Positions 1 to 7,202 are shown, counted from the stretch's first letter. The stretch is DNA of 10,240 nucleotides from Dehalococcoidia bacterium (GCA_030612345.1 JAUWOB010000018.1:1-10240), one strand, 5' to 3'. The notes: generated from the letters alone by a model not told the origin. Made by a program: numbers and translations.

Positions 1-62
1 TATGCAGCCACATAGATGGCGGCTCTTACCCGGTCCGCCTTACTGGGCTTGCGGTAGTTCAT
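1..62 (-). CDS. Start of an unidentified protein leaving the window (partial)
   Basis: An ATG at 62-60 opens a frame of 20 codons that runs off the left edge without a stop. It is preceded, six bases upstream on the minus strand, by a G-rich tract (seven G followed by A, RC of about 69-76) that can act as a ribosome binding site. The visible peptide begins MNYRKPSKADRVRAAIYVAA. It is basic and then turns helical, which could suit a small DNA-binding or regulatory protein, but I do not recognise it. It follows the upstream minus-strand genes in the same direction. The call rests only on the start, the SD-like tract and the open frame, so confidence is low. Confidence 0.35.
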   Translation of the reverse strand, partial: MNYRKPSKADRVRAAIYVAA

Positions 63-112
63 CTCAGAATCCCCCCCTACCGCCATACCTGAGGCGTCGG
101 TTTGCGTGAGAA

Positions 113-268
113 CTAGCTGGGCGCCCAGATCCTGCGGGCAGTGATGACATCCACGTGACCGGGCAGCATTAGCGAATCGCCAGACTTCGTATACAAGATG
201 AAGCCGCGGCAAGCTGCTGCATAACGGTAGCTGGTCTTGATTACGCCTCCCTGACTATTACTTATCAC
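113..268 (-). CDS. Possible small hypothetical protein (51 aa)
   Basis: An open frame of 51 codons starts at GTG 268-266 and ends at TAG 113-115, 27 bases after the end of the membrane/PH-like gene. The product has a mixed, folded-looking composition in its second half (for example GFILYTKSGDSLMLPGHVDV) and no transmembrane segment. The GTG is poorly supported: an AGAGG lies only one base before it. A better SD (GGGAGG) sits downstream, at about 249-254, with no normal start codon at the right distance after it. I do not recognise the sequence. It may be a real small gene, the remnant of one, or chance. Confidence 0.27.
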   Translation of the reverse strand: MISNSQGGVIKTSYRYAAACRGFILYTKSGDSLMLPGHVDVITARRIWAPS

Positions 269-295
269 GCCTCTGAAACTTGGCTGCTCTTCTCA

Positions 296-733
296 CTATC
301 TCTTACCAAGCCCCTTGTTGATCGCTTTCATGACCGCCTCCGGCTTCATAGTGGAGAAAACGAACTCCTGGTAAGTGCCCAACCTCTTCTCCACCACCAC
401 GCGGGGAGCACCGATAATGTTATAGACCAAGCGCCTCTTGCCACCTGCCCAGCTCATACGGATGCCCCAACCCCCATACCTTATTGCCGAAGCTTCGTCC
501 AGCCGGCAACCGACGACTTTGCCCCAGGGTATATGATGACGGATGATGCCGTAACCCACGGAGATGCCGTGTATGGTCACCCTGATGGCCAGCGTGGCAA
601 AGTTCACCCCAATGACCAGGAAGAGCAATATCATCCCTATCAAGAAGGAATTCGGAGCGGGATCTGTTCCCAATGGGCCGGCGACCAATTGCCGGATAAG
701 CACAGCCAGCAGAGCAAGAACGACTATGCCCAT
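296..733 (-). CDS. Membrane-anchored protein with probable bacterial PH-like domain
   Basis: The product is 145 residues from ATG 733. Hydrophobic segments at about residues 2-18 and 30-50 are probable membrane helices, followed by a soluble beta-rich part (about 55-135) containing IPWGKVVGCRLDEASAIRYG, a GGWGIR turn and VVVEKRLGTYQEFVFSTM. This layout, membrane hairpin and then a PH-like barrel, is that of small bacterial PH-domain membrane proteins; the assignment is by recalled family style and the function is unknown. The frame stays open upstream of the ATG for 20 more codons up to 793, with protein-like content (LYEERIYSRWNIII). The strong SD AGGAGGTGA lies at about 794-802, so the true start is probably further up, at ACG 787 or a lost ATG. 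It ends with TAG. It is transcribed away from the methyltransferase-like gene. Confidence 0.72.
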   Translation of the reverse strand: MGIVVLALLAVLIRQLVAGPLGTDPAPNSFLIGMILLFLVIGVNFATLAIRVTIHGISVGYGIIRHHIPWGKVVGCRLDEASAIRYGGWGIRMSWAGGKRRLVYNIIGAPRVVVEKRLGTYQEFVFSTMKPEAVMKAINKGLGKR

Positions 734-892
734 GATAATGATGTTCCACCTCGAGTAGATTCTCTCTTCGTATAGAGTGCCTTCCGTTTTCGTTCACCTC
801 CTGTGCCGTTTCCGGCGATGGCTCTGCCCTGGGGTGCCTTACCTCACTCACTTCATGTTCTGAGCAGCCGCATTGCCTTCATAGCTGCCGGG

Positions 893-898
893 ATTATA
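893..898 (-). promoter_or_regulatory. Extended -10 promoter for the PH-like membrane protein gene
   Basis: On the minus strand there is a perfect TATAAT preceded by TGT, that is, an extended -10 element (TGnTATAAT). No good -35 is seen at 16-18 bases. Transcription would start near 886 and leave a leader of about 95 bases before the SD at 794-802. It is a plausible promoter for the gene at 296-787, judged by motif alone. Confidence 0.45.
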
Positions 899-1061
899 AC
901 ACATCAAGCAGTCCCTCATGCCTTGTCTCCCTGCTCCCGAGCGGAAGTCTGCCCTTCTGCCAATCTGTTTTCGCTCGCTGTTATTATGCTGCTCTCAGAG
1001 TGCAGGTATTCGGTTCACATAGCCAACAGGGCTTGACCGCTACGAGGCATTCACCTTTTTC

Positions 1062-1520
1062 TTGTACGTTTGGTTTCCGCAGGCGCTGGCACGGGCAGCC
1101 CTGTCGCTTTCAGTCTGGTCCAGGATACTGGGTTCCCTGCTGGGGACAGCGGTTCTCCTGTGGTTTGTCTGGATACACCGAAGCCTGGGAAGTAATCACT
1201 CCTCCAGGCTCAGCATCAAGGACCGGCAGGTGCTCATCACCGATGGACCCTATCGCCGGATAAGACATCCCATGTACTCAGCTTTCTATCTGCTGCATAT
1301 AGCCGTCTTCTTCCTTACCGCAAACTGGTTCATCAGCGTGACCTGGTTGGCTGGACTGACCGCGACTATTGCCCTACGTATCAGGAGAGAGGAAGAGATG
1401 CTGTCAGATAGGTTTGGTGAACAGTATGATTCCTACATCGAACGGACGGGCAGGTTTGTCCCGCCTATAGGACTTGCTAGGCCCAAGGCCGGACGGGCCC
1501 GGAGTCACACGGGTTCCTGA
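1062..1520 (+). CDS. Isoprenylcysteine carboxyl methyltransferase-like membrane protein, N-terminus short
   Basis: The product is 152 residues if started at TTG 1062. It has the signature of the ICMT/PEMT-like integral membrane methyltransferases: a membrane helix at about 22-38, then GPYRRIRHPMY (62-72, with the Arg-His-Pro that helps bind S-adenosylmethionine), a helical hairpin at about 74-105, and the closing REEEMLSDRFGEQYDSYIERTGRFVP region (109-133). Family members usually run near 200 residues with one or two more N-terminal helices. Here the frame is closed by TAG at 1020-1022, and between that stop and TTG 1062 there is no other start codon, although the codons in between (GLDRYEAFTFF) look coding. 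No good SD serves TTG 1062. The gene is therefore either truncated or frame-disrupted at the 5' end. The natural substrate in bacteria is usually unknown. It is the only plus-strand gene here. Confidence 0.7.
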   Translation: MYVWFPQALARAALSLSVWSRILGSLLGTAVLLWFVWIHRSLGSNHSSRLSIKDRQVLITDGPYRRIRHPMYSAFYLLHIAVFFLTANWFISVTWLAGLTATIALRIRREEEMLSDRFGEQYDSYIERTGRFVPPIGLARPKAGRARSHTGS

Positions 1521-1561
1521 TGCCTTGAAGTCAATCGCAGGCACCGGTTGCACCTTCAAGA

Positions 1562-1609
1562 GACGTGTTATATGAGACACGTCGCTCATGGCACCGGGCC
1601 AGCGTGCCA
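1562..1609. terminator. Two hairpins between convergent genes
   Basis: Two perfect inverted repeats lie in the 94-base gap between the methyltransferase-like gene (ends 1520, plus) and the TspO-family gene (ends 1615, minus). One is GACGTGT/ACACGTC (1562-1568 with 1577-1583, 8-base loop). The other is TGGCAC/GTGCCA (1589-1594 with 1604-1609, 9-base loop). Neither is followed by a T-run in either direction, so they are not classical intrinsic terminators. Their place between convergent genes suggests a weak bidirectional terminator or 3'-end stabiliser. Confidence 0.3.
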
Positions 1610-1614
1610 GGCTG

Positions 1615-2406
1615 CTAATACACCTTCCTTCTCGCAGCCTGCACTATGATCGCGACGGTAATGATAGCCAGTCCGGCAATCGTAACGGCTAATACGCCCT
1701 GATCAGGCACCGCGGTAACCGGCAGCCGTTTCAGTAATATCCCGAGTAAGGCCCAATCAACGACAAGGCAGTAATAGATGTCTTTCCGCGTAAAGAGCAT
1801 GGCCAATGCGATAGCAATACCAACTACGATCACGGCTACCGCCCAGAACTGCTCGCCCAGGCCGAATGTGCCCCAGTTTCGACCAACCAGCAAAGCGGTG
1901 GCATTTGCAATCGTGGCTATGGTGATCCAGCCAAGGTAAACACTAAAAGGCAGGTGCACCGCATACTTTGCGGCCTTAGTCACCTCTGTCTGGCCTACAC
2001 CTAGCCTCAGATAGATCATCAGTAGCGATCCCAGCAATACGAGCATCAGGACCAGCGAAAGAGCTATGTTCTGATAGTGCCAGGCAAACATCCAGCCCGT
2101 GTTGGCGAGACTGGAAATCAAGAAGAATGGCCCGATTCTCCGCACAAAGTCAACCTTCTGCTGGTCCCTTCTAACCGAGGGCAGCAGTTGATATATCACG
2201 AAGATGGCAAGCAGTACATAGATCAGTCCCCAGACTGAGAAAGTAAGCCCCGCCGGCGCGAATAGATTCGGGTACAAATCGGATACCTCGCCGGTAGTTA
2301 TGCCGCCTATGGGAATAATGTTGGCCAGAGCGTTAACAACAATGGTCCCCAGAAGTCCCAGCAAGTTCAGAATCGACAGACACAACACGATACGGTTTTT
2401 CATCAT
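1615..2406 (-). CDS. TspO/MBR-family (tryptophan-rich sensory) membrane protein
   Basis: The product is 263 residues and very hydrophobic, with several membrane helices. Recognisable TspO/MBR pieces appear in order: FAPAGLTFSVWGLIYVLLAI (about 50-69), NTGWMFAWHYQNIALSLVLM (about 102-121), and HLPFSVYLGWITIATIANAT (about 151-170). Short bacterial TspO proteins are about 160 residues. This one belongs to the longer variants, with extra helices and a final helix ending in a basic tail (ARRKVY). TspO proteins bind porphyrins and related ligands in the membrane and are linked to stress and tetrapyrrole metabolism; the ligand of these long variants is not established. ATG 2406 is preceded by AGAAGGA at a fair distance, and a second ATG stands just before it (2409). 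A near-consensus promoter lies upstream, so the gene is probably transcribed alone. It ends with TAG. Confidence 0.85.
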   Translation of the reverse strand: MMKNRIVLCLSILNLLGLLGTIVVNALANIIPIGGITTGEVSDLYPNLFAPAGLTFSVWGLIYVLLAIFVIYQLLPSVRRDQQKVDFVRRIGPFFLISSLANTGWMFAWHYQNIALSLVLMLVLLGSLLMIYLRLGVGQTEVTKAAKYAVHLPFSVYLGWITIATIANATALLVGRNWGTFGLGEQFWAVAVIVVGIAIALAMLFTRKDIYYCLVVDWALLGILLKRLPVTAVPDQGVLAVTIAGLAIITVAIIVQAARRKVY

Positions 2407-2439
2407 AGATTATCCTTCTCTTGTATTCAGGAACGATGC

Positions 2440-2468
2440 ATTATATGACAGGCCTTTAGCACTGTAAA
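2440..2468 (-). promoter_or_regulatory. Strong sigma70-type promoter of the TspO-family gene
   Basis: On the minus strand a -35 box TTTACA (RC of 2463-2468) and a perfect -10 box TATAAT (RC of 2440-2445) are separated by exactly 17 bases. Transcription would begin near 2433, giving a leader of about 27 bases with the SD AGAAGGA before ATG 2406. It sits in the 95-base gap after the full-length end of the thioredoxin-fold gene (2502). An AT-rich dyad, AATATC/GATATT (2483-2488 with 2498-2503), lies just upstream of the -35. Confidence 0.7.
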
Positions 2469-2501
2469 GAATTCTACGTGACAATATCCATATTCTTGAT
2501 A

Positions 2502-2768
2502 TTAATCTCCGCGCAAATGCTTCCGCAGTGAATCCGGGTCGTTCATAGGACTCCGGCACGAATAGCCCTCACATACAAACACTGTCGGCCGGTCATCAAT
2601 CATAGCTCTGTTCTGGAGAAGCGTCAGATTGTCCATGGGTGCCGTGTCAGCGGGATCGCGGGCGGCAACTACTTTGTTGGGCAGCCATGCGTTGAAGAGA
2701 ATCGCCAGTAAGGCCGCAGTTGCCTGACTATCTCGAAAGCCGACTATGACGATTTCTTCAGGCGGAGA
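2502..2768 (-). pseudogene. Detached C-terminal tail of the thioredoxin-fold (YyaL/SPATA20-type) protein, beyond an in-frame TAG
   Basis: After the TAG at 2771-2769 the same reading frame stays open for 88 codons and closes with TAA at 2504-2502. Its content is clearly the missing end of the same family. It begins SPPEEIVIVGFRDS, contains AAL..ILFNAWLPNKVVAARD, and ends with a cysteine-bearing VFVCEGYSCRSPMNDPDSLR and a short helix. Relatives that I recall continue across this point with ALDFY-L-SPP and finish with a similar Cys-containing segment, so a leucine (TTG) to TAG change would explain the break. Together the two parts give 682 codons from 4550, the usual family length. There is no start codon with an SD at the head of the tail, so it is probably expressed only by readthrough. 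Confidence 0.8.
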
Positions 2769-4535
2769 CTAGTAGAAGTCCAAAGCACAGAGCCAGTTGC
2801 CAAAGCCGAGGGGATGATGTGACATCTCCTTCTGCACGGCCTTCAGCGCCCTTGCTGCCATATCTTCGAACCTTTGGTTGCCGGTGAGCCGTGAAACCTT
2901 GATCAGCGCCAAGGCAGCTGCCGATGAACCTGATGGCACTGCCCCGTCGTGCATATTCCTGGGCCGGACAAACAGAGCTTCATGTCGCCTGCCTGTATCA
3001 TAAAACCAGCCGGTTGGCTCATCCCAGAACTCCTCGACCATGACATCGGTCAGCCTGATGGCCTCCCTGAGCCACCTGCCCTCGAAAGTGGCCTGATGCA
3101 AACTCAGTAAACCCTCGGTAACCAGTGCATAGTCGTCGAGATAACCTTCACTCCTCGCTTTATCATCCTTGCAGGTATGCTTGAGATACCCTTCAGATAG
3201 CATTGCTCCGAGCAGAAACGAACCGCTGGCGACTGCGGCTGCGAGATAGTCATCACGGTTCAGGACGCACGCGGCCTCAGCAAGGCTGGCCAGCATCAGC
3301 CCGTTCCAGGAAGCCAGGATCTTGTCATCAAGAGCCGGTCGCACTCGCCTTTCACGTCTCTTAAGCAGAGATACTCTGGCCTGTTTGATAGCGTCCGACT
3401 CCTCCGCAGGCAGATCAGCGGGAACATGCAGAATGTTGCGGCCTTCAAAATTGCCCTTTACAGTGATACCGTAATAGTCATTCACGATACGGGCTGTTTC
3501 CTTGCCCAGGATTTCCGTAATCTCATCGTGCGTCCAGAGATAGTATTTGCCTTCTACGCCTTCACTATCGGCATCCTGCGTGCTGTAGAAACCACCCTCC
3601 GGGCTGGTCATTTCTCTCAGTACATAATCGATAGTCTCCTCAGCTATGCGCCGGAACAACGATGTCCCGGTAACGATATAGGCATGCAAATATACCTGGC
3701 TCAGCAACGCATTGTCATAAAGCATCTTCTCAAAGTGCGGCACCAGCCACTTGCCGTCGGTAGCATATCGGTGAAATCCGCCGCCTATCTGGTCATAGAT
3801 GCCACCCTTTGCCATCTTCTCCAGGGTCATGCTTACCATATTCAGAGCTTCTTTGTTGCCAGTGCGGCCGTAGTGCCTCAGCAGGAACTCGAGTATCAGC
3901 GGCTGCGGAAATTTTGGTGCCGCGCCGAAACCTCCGTTGGCAGCATCGAAGTCCCCTTTGAGCGCCAAGAACGCCTGGTCCAATGTTGCAGCCACCAGTG
4001 ACCCCCTCTTCCGGGGAATATCGGCTTTTGCCTCAAGTGCTGTCATGATTTGCTGGGCGGCCTGCTCTACCTCGCCGCGACGATTTCGGTAGAAATCAGC
4101 GACCGCCCTGAGAACTCGGGCGAAGCCCGGCATGCCATAGTTATCTTCAGGAGGTAAGTAGGTGCCGCCGTAGAAGGGCTTGCCCTCCGGCGTCAGGAAG
4201 ACCGTCAACGGCCAGCCGCCACCCCCGCTAATAGCCTGTACTGCTGCCATATAGACGGCATCGAGGTCGGGACGCTCCTCTCTATCCACTTTGATATTGA
4301 CGAAGTTGTCATTCATGAGGAGGGCGGTTTCCTCGTTTTCAAACGATTCATGGGCCATTACATGGCACCAATGACACGCCGAGTAGCCGATACTCAGAAG
4401 TATGAGCTTGTCTTCGCTCCTGGCACGTGTCAAGGCCTCGTCACCCCACGGATACCAGTCCACCGGATTCTCTGCATGTTGAAGCAGGTATGGGCTCGTT
4501 TCCTTCGCCAGACGATTGAGTCGTTGCCGCTTCAC
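2769..4535 (-). CDS. Thioredoxin-fold (DUF255) protein of the YyaL/SPATA20 family, interrupted by an amber codon
   Basis: The protein opens with the family's hallmark [20 protein letters not shown], then a thioredoxin-like domain whose active site is Cys-His-Trp-Cys in [16 protein letters not shown], followed by the [20 protein letters not shown] loop. The remaining ~450 residues (including [57 protein letters not shown]) form the (alpha/alpha)6-barrel part resembling N-acylglucosamine 2-epimerases. The biochemical role of the family is not settled; a redox or chaperone-like function is usually assumed. The frame ends at TAG 2769, about 90 residues short of family length, with the tail still in frame behind it. 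Start choice: the frame is open from GTG 4550, but GGAG at 4542-4545 sits six bases before GTG 4535, which suits translation best. A weak promoter is visible upstream. Confidence 0.85.
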   Translation of the reverse strand: MKRQRLNRLAKETSPYLLQHAENPVDWYPWGDEALTRARSEDKLILLSIGYSACHWCHVMAHESFENEETALLMNDNFVNIKVDREERPDLDAVYMAAVQAISGGGGWPLTVFLTPEGKPFYGGTYLPPEDNYGMPGFARVLRAVADFYRNRRGEVEQAAQQIMTALEAKADIPRKRGSLVAATLDQAFLALKGDFDAANGGFGAAPKFPQPLILEFLLRHYGRTGNKEALNMVSMTLEKMAKGGIYDQIGGGFHRYATDGKWLVPHFEKMLYDNALLSQVYLHAYIVTGTSLFRRIAEETIDYVLREMTSPEGGFYSTQDADSEGVEGKYYLWTHDEITEILGKETARIVNDYYGITVKGNFEGRNILHVPADLPAEESDAIKQARVSLLKRRERRVRPALDDKILASWNGLMLASLAEAACVLNRDDYLAAAVASGSFLLGAMLSEGYLKHTCKDDKARSEGYLDDYALVTEGLLSLHQATFEGRWLREAIRLTDVMVEEFWDEPTGWFYDTGRRHEALFVRPRNMHDGAVPSGSSAAALALIKVSRLTGNQRFEDMAARALKAVQKEMSHHPLGFGNWLCALDFY

Positions 4536-4560
4536 CACAAACTCCGTCACTACGGCCCCA

Positions 4561-4590
4561 ATTATCCTAGCTGATACCTTCCAGAGTCAC
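4561..4590 (-). promoter_or_regulatory. Weak possible promoter of the thioredoxin-fold gene
   Basis: On the minus strand GATAAT (RC of 4561-4566, one mismatch to the -10 consensus) is preceded at 18 bases by GTGACT (RC of 4585-4590, four of six matches to the -35). It would start transcription near 4555, about 20 bases before GTG 4535. The remaining gap up to the peroxiredoxin remnant (4591-4686) shows nothing else that I can support. Confidence 0.3.
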
Positions 4591-4686
4591 CCAGATACGA
4601 AGCCCGTCATGCGGGGCAGCGTCCCGAGTGCTGTTTCCGATATGCACCGAAGAGGATCACCTGAACCCAGAGATGGAGCTAAACAT

Positions 4687-4902
4687 CTATCCTTTCAGAA
4701 ACTCAGATATCTCATCAAAATCCGGCAGCTGACCTGTAGGATACACCTTCGCGAATACTATACTCTGTTCCTGATCAATGATGATGTTGGCTCTCTCCAA
4801 AAAACTGTCCTTGTCCCTGAAAACACCGTGGCGCCTCGCGGTCTCCCCATGTGGCCAGAAGTCGGAAATCGGCCGGATATGTATGGTTCTAACACCGCTA
4901 AG
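4687..4902 (-). pseudogene. C-terminal remnant of an AhpC/TSA-type peroxiredoxin
   Basis: The frame ends at TAG 4687 and reads back through about 66 recognisable residues: ISDFWPHGETARRHGVFRDK, SFLERANIIIDQEQSIVFAK, and VYPTGQLPDFDEISEFLKG. This is the second half of a peroxiredoxin of the AhpC/TSA group: the SDFWPHG turn, the strand carrying IIID, and the final helix. Everything before it is absent, including the peroxidatic cysteine motif (PVCT/PTCT region). Upstream the frame closes with TAG at 4903-4905, inside the last codons of the SOD gene, and no ATG, GTG or TTG with an SD is available. The homology therefore begins almost exactly at the SOD stop, as if a deletion joined the two. It is probably nonfunctional. 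Its position suggests the ancestral cluster also carried a peroxiredoxin. Confidence 0.78.
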
Positions 4903-5476
4903 CTAGATTCTGCTCCACAAACTTCCAATTGACCAGATTCCAGAAAGCCTCTACGTATTTGGCCCTGGCATTCCTATGATCGATATAGTAAGCATGTTCC
5001 CAGACATCACATGTCAGTAAGGCTTTCTTCCCAGCCCTCAGTGGAGTGTCAGCGTTGCTGGTAGCCTCGATTGCCAGGCTACCGTCGGGATTCTTGACCA
5101 GCCAGGCCCATCCTGAGCCGAACAGCGTTACGGCGGCATTGGTGAACTTCTCTTTGAACTGGTCAAATGACCCGAAGTCCTTCGCTATGGCAGCGGCCAG
5201 TGCTCCAGAGGGTTGGCCCCCGCCCTTCGGGGACAGGCAACTCCAGTAGAAAGTGTGGTTCCAGACCTGTGCAGCGTTGTTGAAGATACCGCCCGAAGTC
5301 TTCTTCACGATCTCCTCCAAAGGCAGGTTCTCAAACTCAGTGCCCACTATCAGCTTATTGATGTTATCAACGTATGTCCGGTGATGCTTGCCGTAGTGAC
5401 ATTCCAGGGTCTCAGCCGATATGCTGGGAGCCAGTGCCTCCTTCGCGTATGGTAGTTCCGGCAGCTTGTGTTCCAT
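4898..5476 (-). CDS. sodB: Superoxide dismutase, iron type
   Basis: The 192-residue product is a complete Fe/Mn superoxide dismutase, which converts superoxide to peroxide and oxygen in the cytoplasm. The metal ligands stand at the expected places: His27 (CHYGKHH), His74 (VWNHTFYW), Asp157 and His161 ([16 protein letters not shown]). The glutamine at position 70 in [17 protein letters not shown], and Ala at 142 where manganese enzymes have Gln, indicate the iron type. Length is normal. ATG 5476 has a good SD (AAGGAGGA, RC of about 5481-5488). It lies 106 bases behind the catalase gene in the same direction with no evident promoter between, so both may share a transcript. It ends with TAG, and the peroxiredoxin remnant begins in another frame at that very point. 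Confidence 0.95.
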   Translation of the reverse strand: MEHKLPELPYAKEALAPSISAETLECHYGKHHRTYVDNINKLIVGTEFENLPLEEIVKKTSGGIFNNAAQVWNHTFYWSCLSPKGGGQPSGALAAAIAKDFGSFDQFKEKFTNAAVTLFGSGWAWLVKNPDGSLAIEATSNADTPLRAGKKALLTCDVWEHAYYIDHRNARAKYVEAFWNLVNWKFVEQNLA

Positions 5477-5582
5477 CGTATCCTCCTTCTCATCGCACCT
5501 TATCCGGTGCTCTTCTGGTCATTGTCTGTCCATTTCTTCGTCGGTGTACCCTCGCGCCTGACCCAGCACCACTGGTAGATGC

Positions 5583-7019
5583 TCATGTGAGCTTCATCCC
5601 CTGAGCCACGCGCCTGCCCAGTTCAGCGTCGGCTTTCGTCAGGTTTTCTACCATCCGTCTTTGTATATCCTTCTTAGTTTTCCCCAATGAATCGACAATG
5701 TTGTCCACAAGATGACCCTGATCCCGCTTGCTCAGCGAACGATAACGCTCACCCGCCTGCTGGAAGTCATTGGTCAGGCTGATTCTCTTTCTGCCCACTA
5801 GCCCCTCCAGTCGATATTGTTCCGGTTGTGATGCCTGAGCTTCACCGGGCAGGCCATCGGCAAGGGTGTTGGGCTCGTAGTTCACAGTTCCGCTGTGGAT
5901 GGCCACCTGCATCACCCCATCGCGCTGGTTATTATCTACCGGCACTATCGGCCGGTTAATCGGCAGTTGCAGGTAATTGGGGCCCAAACGATGCCTTTGC
6001 GTATCAGCATAGGAAAAGACTCGGCCTTGCAGAAGTTTATCAGCAGAGAGATCGATTCCTGGCACAATTGAGGCGGGACAAAAGGCAGCCTGTTCAGTCT
6101 CAGCAAAGAAGTTCTCGGGATTGCGATCCAGGACCATCTTGCCTACCTTCATCAGAGGAAACTTGTCCTCCGGCCAGGTCTTGGTGACGTCCAGCGGGTC
6201 AAAGGTCTGCTTCAGTTCGTCGGCGATATCCATCATCTGCACGTATAGCTCCCACTCCGCCGTCTTGCCTGAGGCAATCGTGTCATAAAGGTCGCGGGTG
6301 GCAATATCAGGGTTCTCTCCAGCCAGGCGCATAGCCTCGTGGCGATCGATGGAATGGACGCCCGCCAACGGTTTCCAGTGGTATTTAACATATACCGCCT
6401 TGCCTTCGGCATTGATCCACTTATAAGTATTCACGCCGAAGCCCTCCATCGCTCGATAGCTCTTGACCGTGCCGCGATCAGAAAAGAGCCAGGTAATCAT
6501 ATGCGTGGATTCAGGCGTAAGTGAGATGAAATCCCAGAAACGATTGTCATCGGGGATATTGGTATTCGGCGCAGGTTTGAAGGAGTGCACCATGTCGGGA
6601 AACTTGATGGCGTCCCGGATGAAGAAAACGGGCAGATTATTGCCCACCAGGTCATAGTTGCCTTCTTCGGTATAGAACTTGACGGCGAAGCCCCGAGGGT
6701 CTCGCAGAGTGTCTGCCGACCCTTTAGAGCCCACCACCGTTGAGAAGCGAACGAACACCGGCGTTTTCTTCTCCGGGTTCTGCAGAAACTTGGCTTTGGT
6801 GTACTTGGCCATGCTCTCATACACCTGAAAATAGCCGTGGGCGCCGGCTCCCTTAGCATGAACAACCCGCTCAGGGATTCTTTCTCGGTCGAAATGTGCC
6901 AGTTTCTCAACGAGATGAACATCCTGCAGGAGAGTTGGCCCGCGTTCTCCCACGGTCAGCGAGTTCTGATTGTCGGTAACCGGTACGCCCTGATTTGTAG
7001 TAAGGTGTCTCTTTTTCAC
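5583..7019 (-). CDS. katA: Monofunctional heme catalase
   Basis: The 478-residue product is a small-subunit, clade 3-type heme catalase, which disproportionates hydrogen peroxide. The essential residues are visible: His54 in RVVHAKGAGAHGYF, Asn127 in DLVGNNLPVFFIRDAIKFPD, and the heme-ligand Tyr337 in RVFSYADTQRHRLGPNY with the supporting Arg333. The length fits the small-subunit class, without the extra C-terminal domain of large catalases. The start is GTG 7019, supported by a clear SD, GGAGG, five bases upstream (RC of 7025-7029). It ends with TGA. It lies between rubrerythrin and SOD on the same strand. No promoter or PerR-like box is obvious in the 183-base gap before it (7020-7202), so it may depend on readthrough from the perR promoter or on a signal that I cannot see. 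The symbol follows common use for this class. Confidence 0.96.
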   Translation of the reverse strand: MKKRHLTTNQGVPVTDNQNSLTVGERGPTLLQDVHLVEKLAHFDRERIPERVVHAKGAGAHGYFQVYESMAKYTKAKFLQNPEKKTPVFVRFSTVVGSKGSADTLRDPRGFAVKFYTEEGNYDLVGNNLPVFFIRDAIKFPDMVHSFKPAPNTNIPDDNRFWDFISLTPESTHMITWLFSDRGTVKSYRAMEGFGVNTYKWINAEGKAVYVKYHWKPLAGVHSIDRHEAMRLAGENPDIATRDLYDTIASGKTAEWELYVQMMDIADELKQTFDPLDVTKTWPEDKFPLMKVGKMVLDRNPENFFAETEQAAFCPASIVPGIDLSADKLLQGRVFSYADTQRHRLGPNYLQLPINRPIVPVDNNQRDGVMQVAIHSGTVNYEPNTLADGLPGEAQASQPEQYRLEGLVGRKRISLTNDFQQAGERYRSLSKRDQGHLVDNIVDSLGKTKKDIQRRMVENLTKADAELGRRVAQGMKLT

Positions 7020-7202
7020 TAGGTCCTCCTTTTTGCTGTGAGGTTGTCCAACTCCGGCTTCCGTTCAGTGTTCCGCATCTCGGAGGCCCTTCACATCCAG
7101 TTTTCTGTGGTGCCACCCCCTAGCGTCGTACAGCACGAATCTAAGGGCTCGCACTGCACGGCCGGACAGCCTCAGTTTATCGTTCCTAATCTCATCCACC
7201 AG

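Noticed and set aside
420..851. Long open frame of 143 codons on the minus strand overlapping the membrane/PH-like gene
   Set aside because: It is the same strand in another frame, its product is rich in His, Arg and Gly without any domain pattern, and the overlapping frame has the membrane helices and family-like segments.
1404..1589. Minus-strand frame of 61 codons over the end of the methyltransferase-like gene
   Set aside because: It overlaps the conserved C-terminal motif of that gene, has no SD and does not resemble a protein family.
2769..2771. General reassignment of UAG to an amino acid in this organism
   Set aside because: TAG is the natural terminal codon of at least five neighbouring genes with correct family lengths or ends (296, 1615, 4898, 7794, 7955), so a genome-wide sense meaning is unlikely. 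Only local readthrough or suppression remains possible.
3426..4001. Open frame of 191 codons on the plus strand inside the thioredoxin-fold gene
   Set aside because: It lies antisense to a gene with clear family motifs, its product shows no domain, and no SD or promoter supports it.
4897..4905. Programmed +1 frameshift making an SOD-peroxiredoxin fusion
   Set aside because: The SOD ends normally at its own stop and the following part lacks the peroxidatic cysteine. No known slippery site is evident, and a degraded remnant explains the data better.
5495..5510. Small hairpin GCACC/GGTGC before the SOD gene as a regulator or terminator
   Set aside because: The stem has only five pairs and a 6-base loop with no T-run, which is common by chance.
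7020..7202. Regulatory box or small gene before catalase
   Set aside because: The gap holds the catalase SD next to GTG 7019 and a 19-codon ORF (ATG about 7078) without an SD. I could see no good -10/-35 pair and no Fur/PerR-like dyad, so nothing more is claimed.
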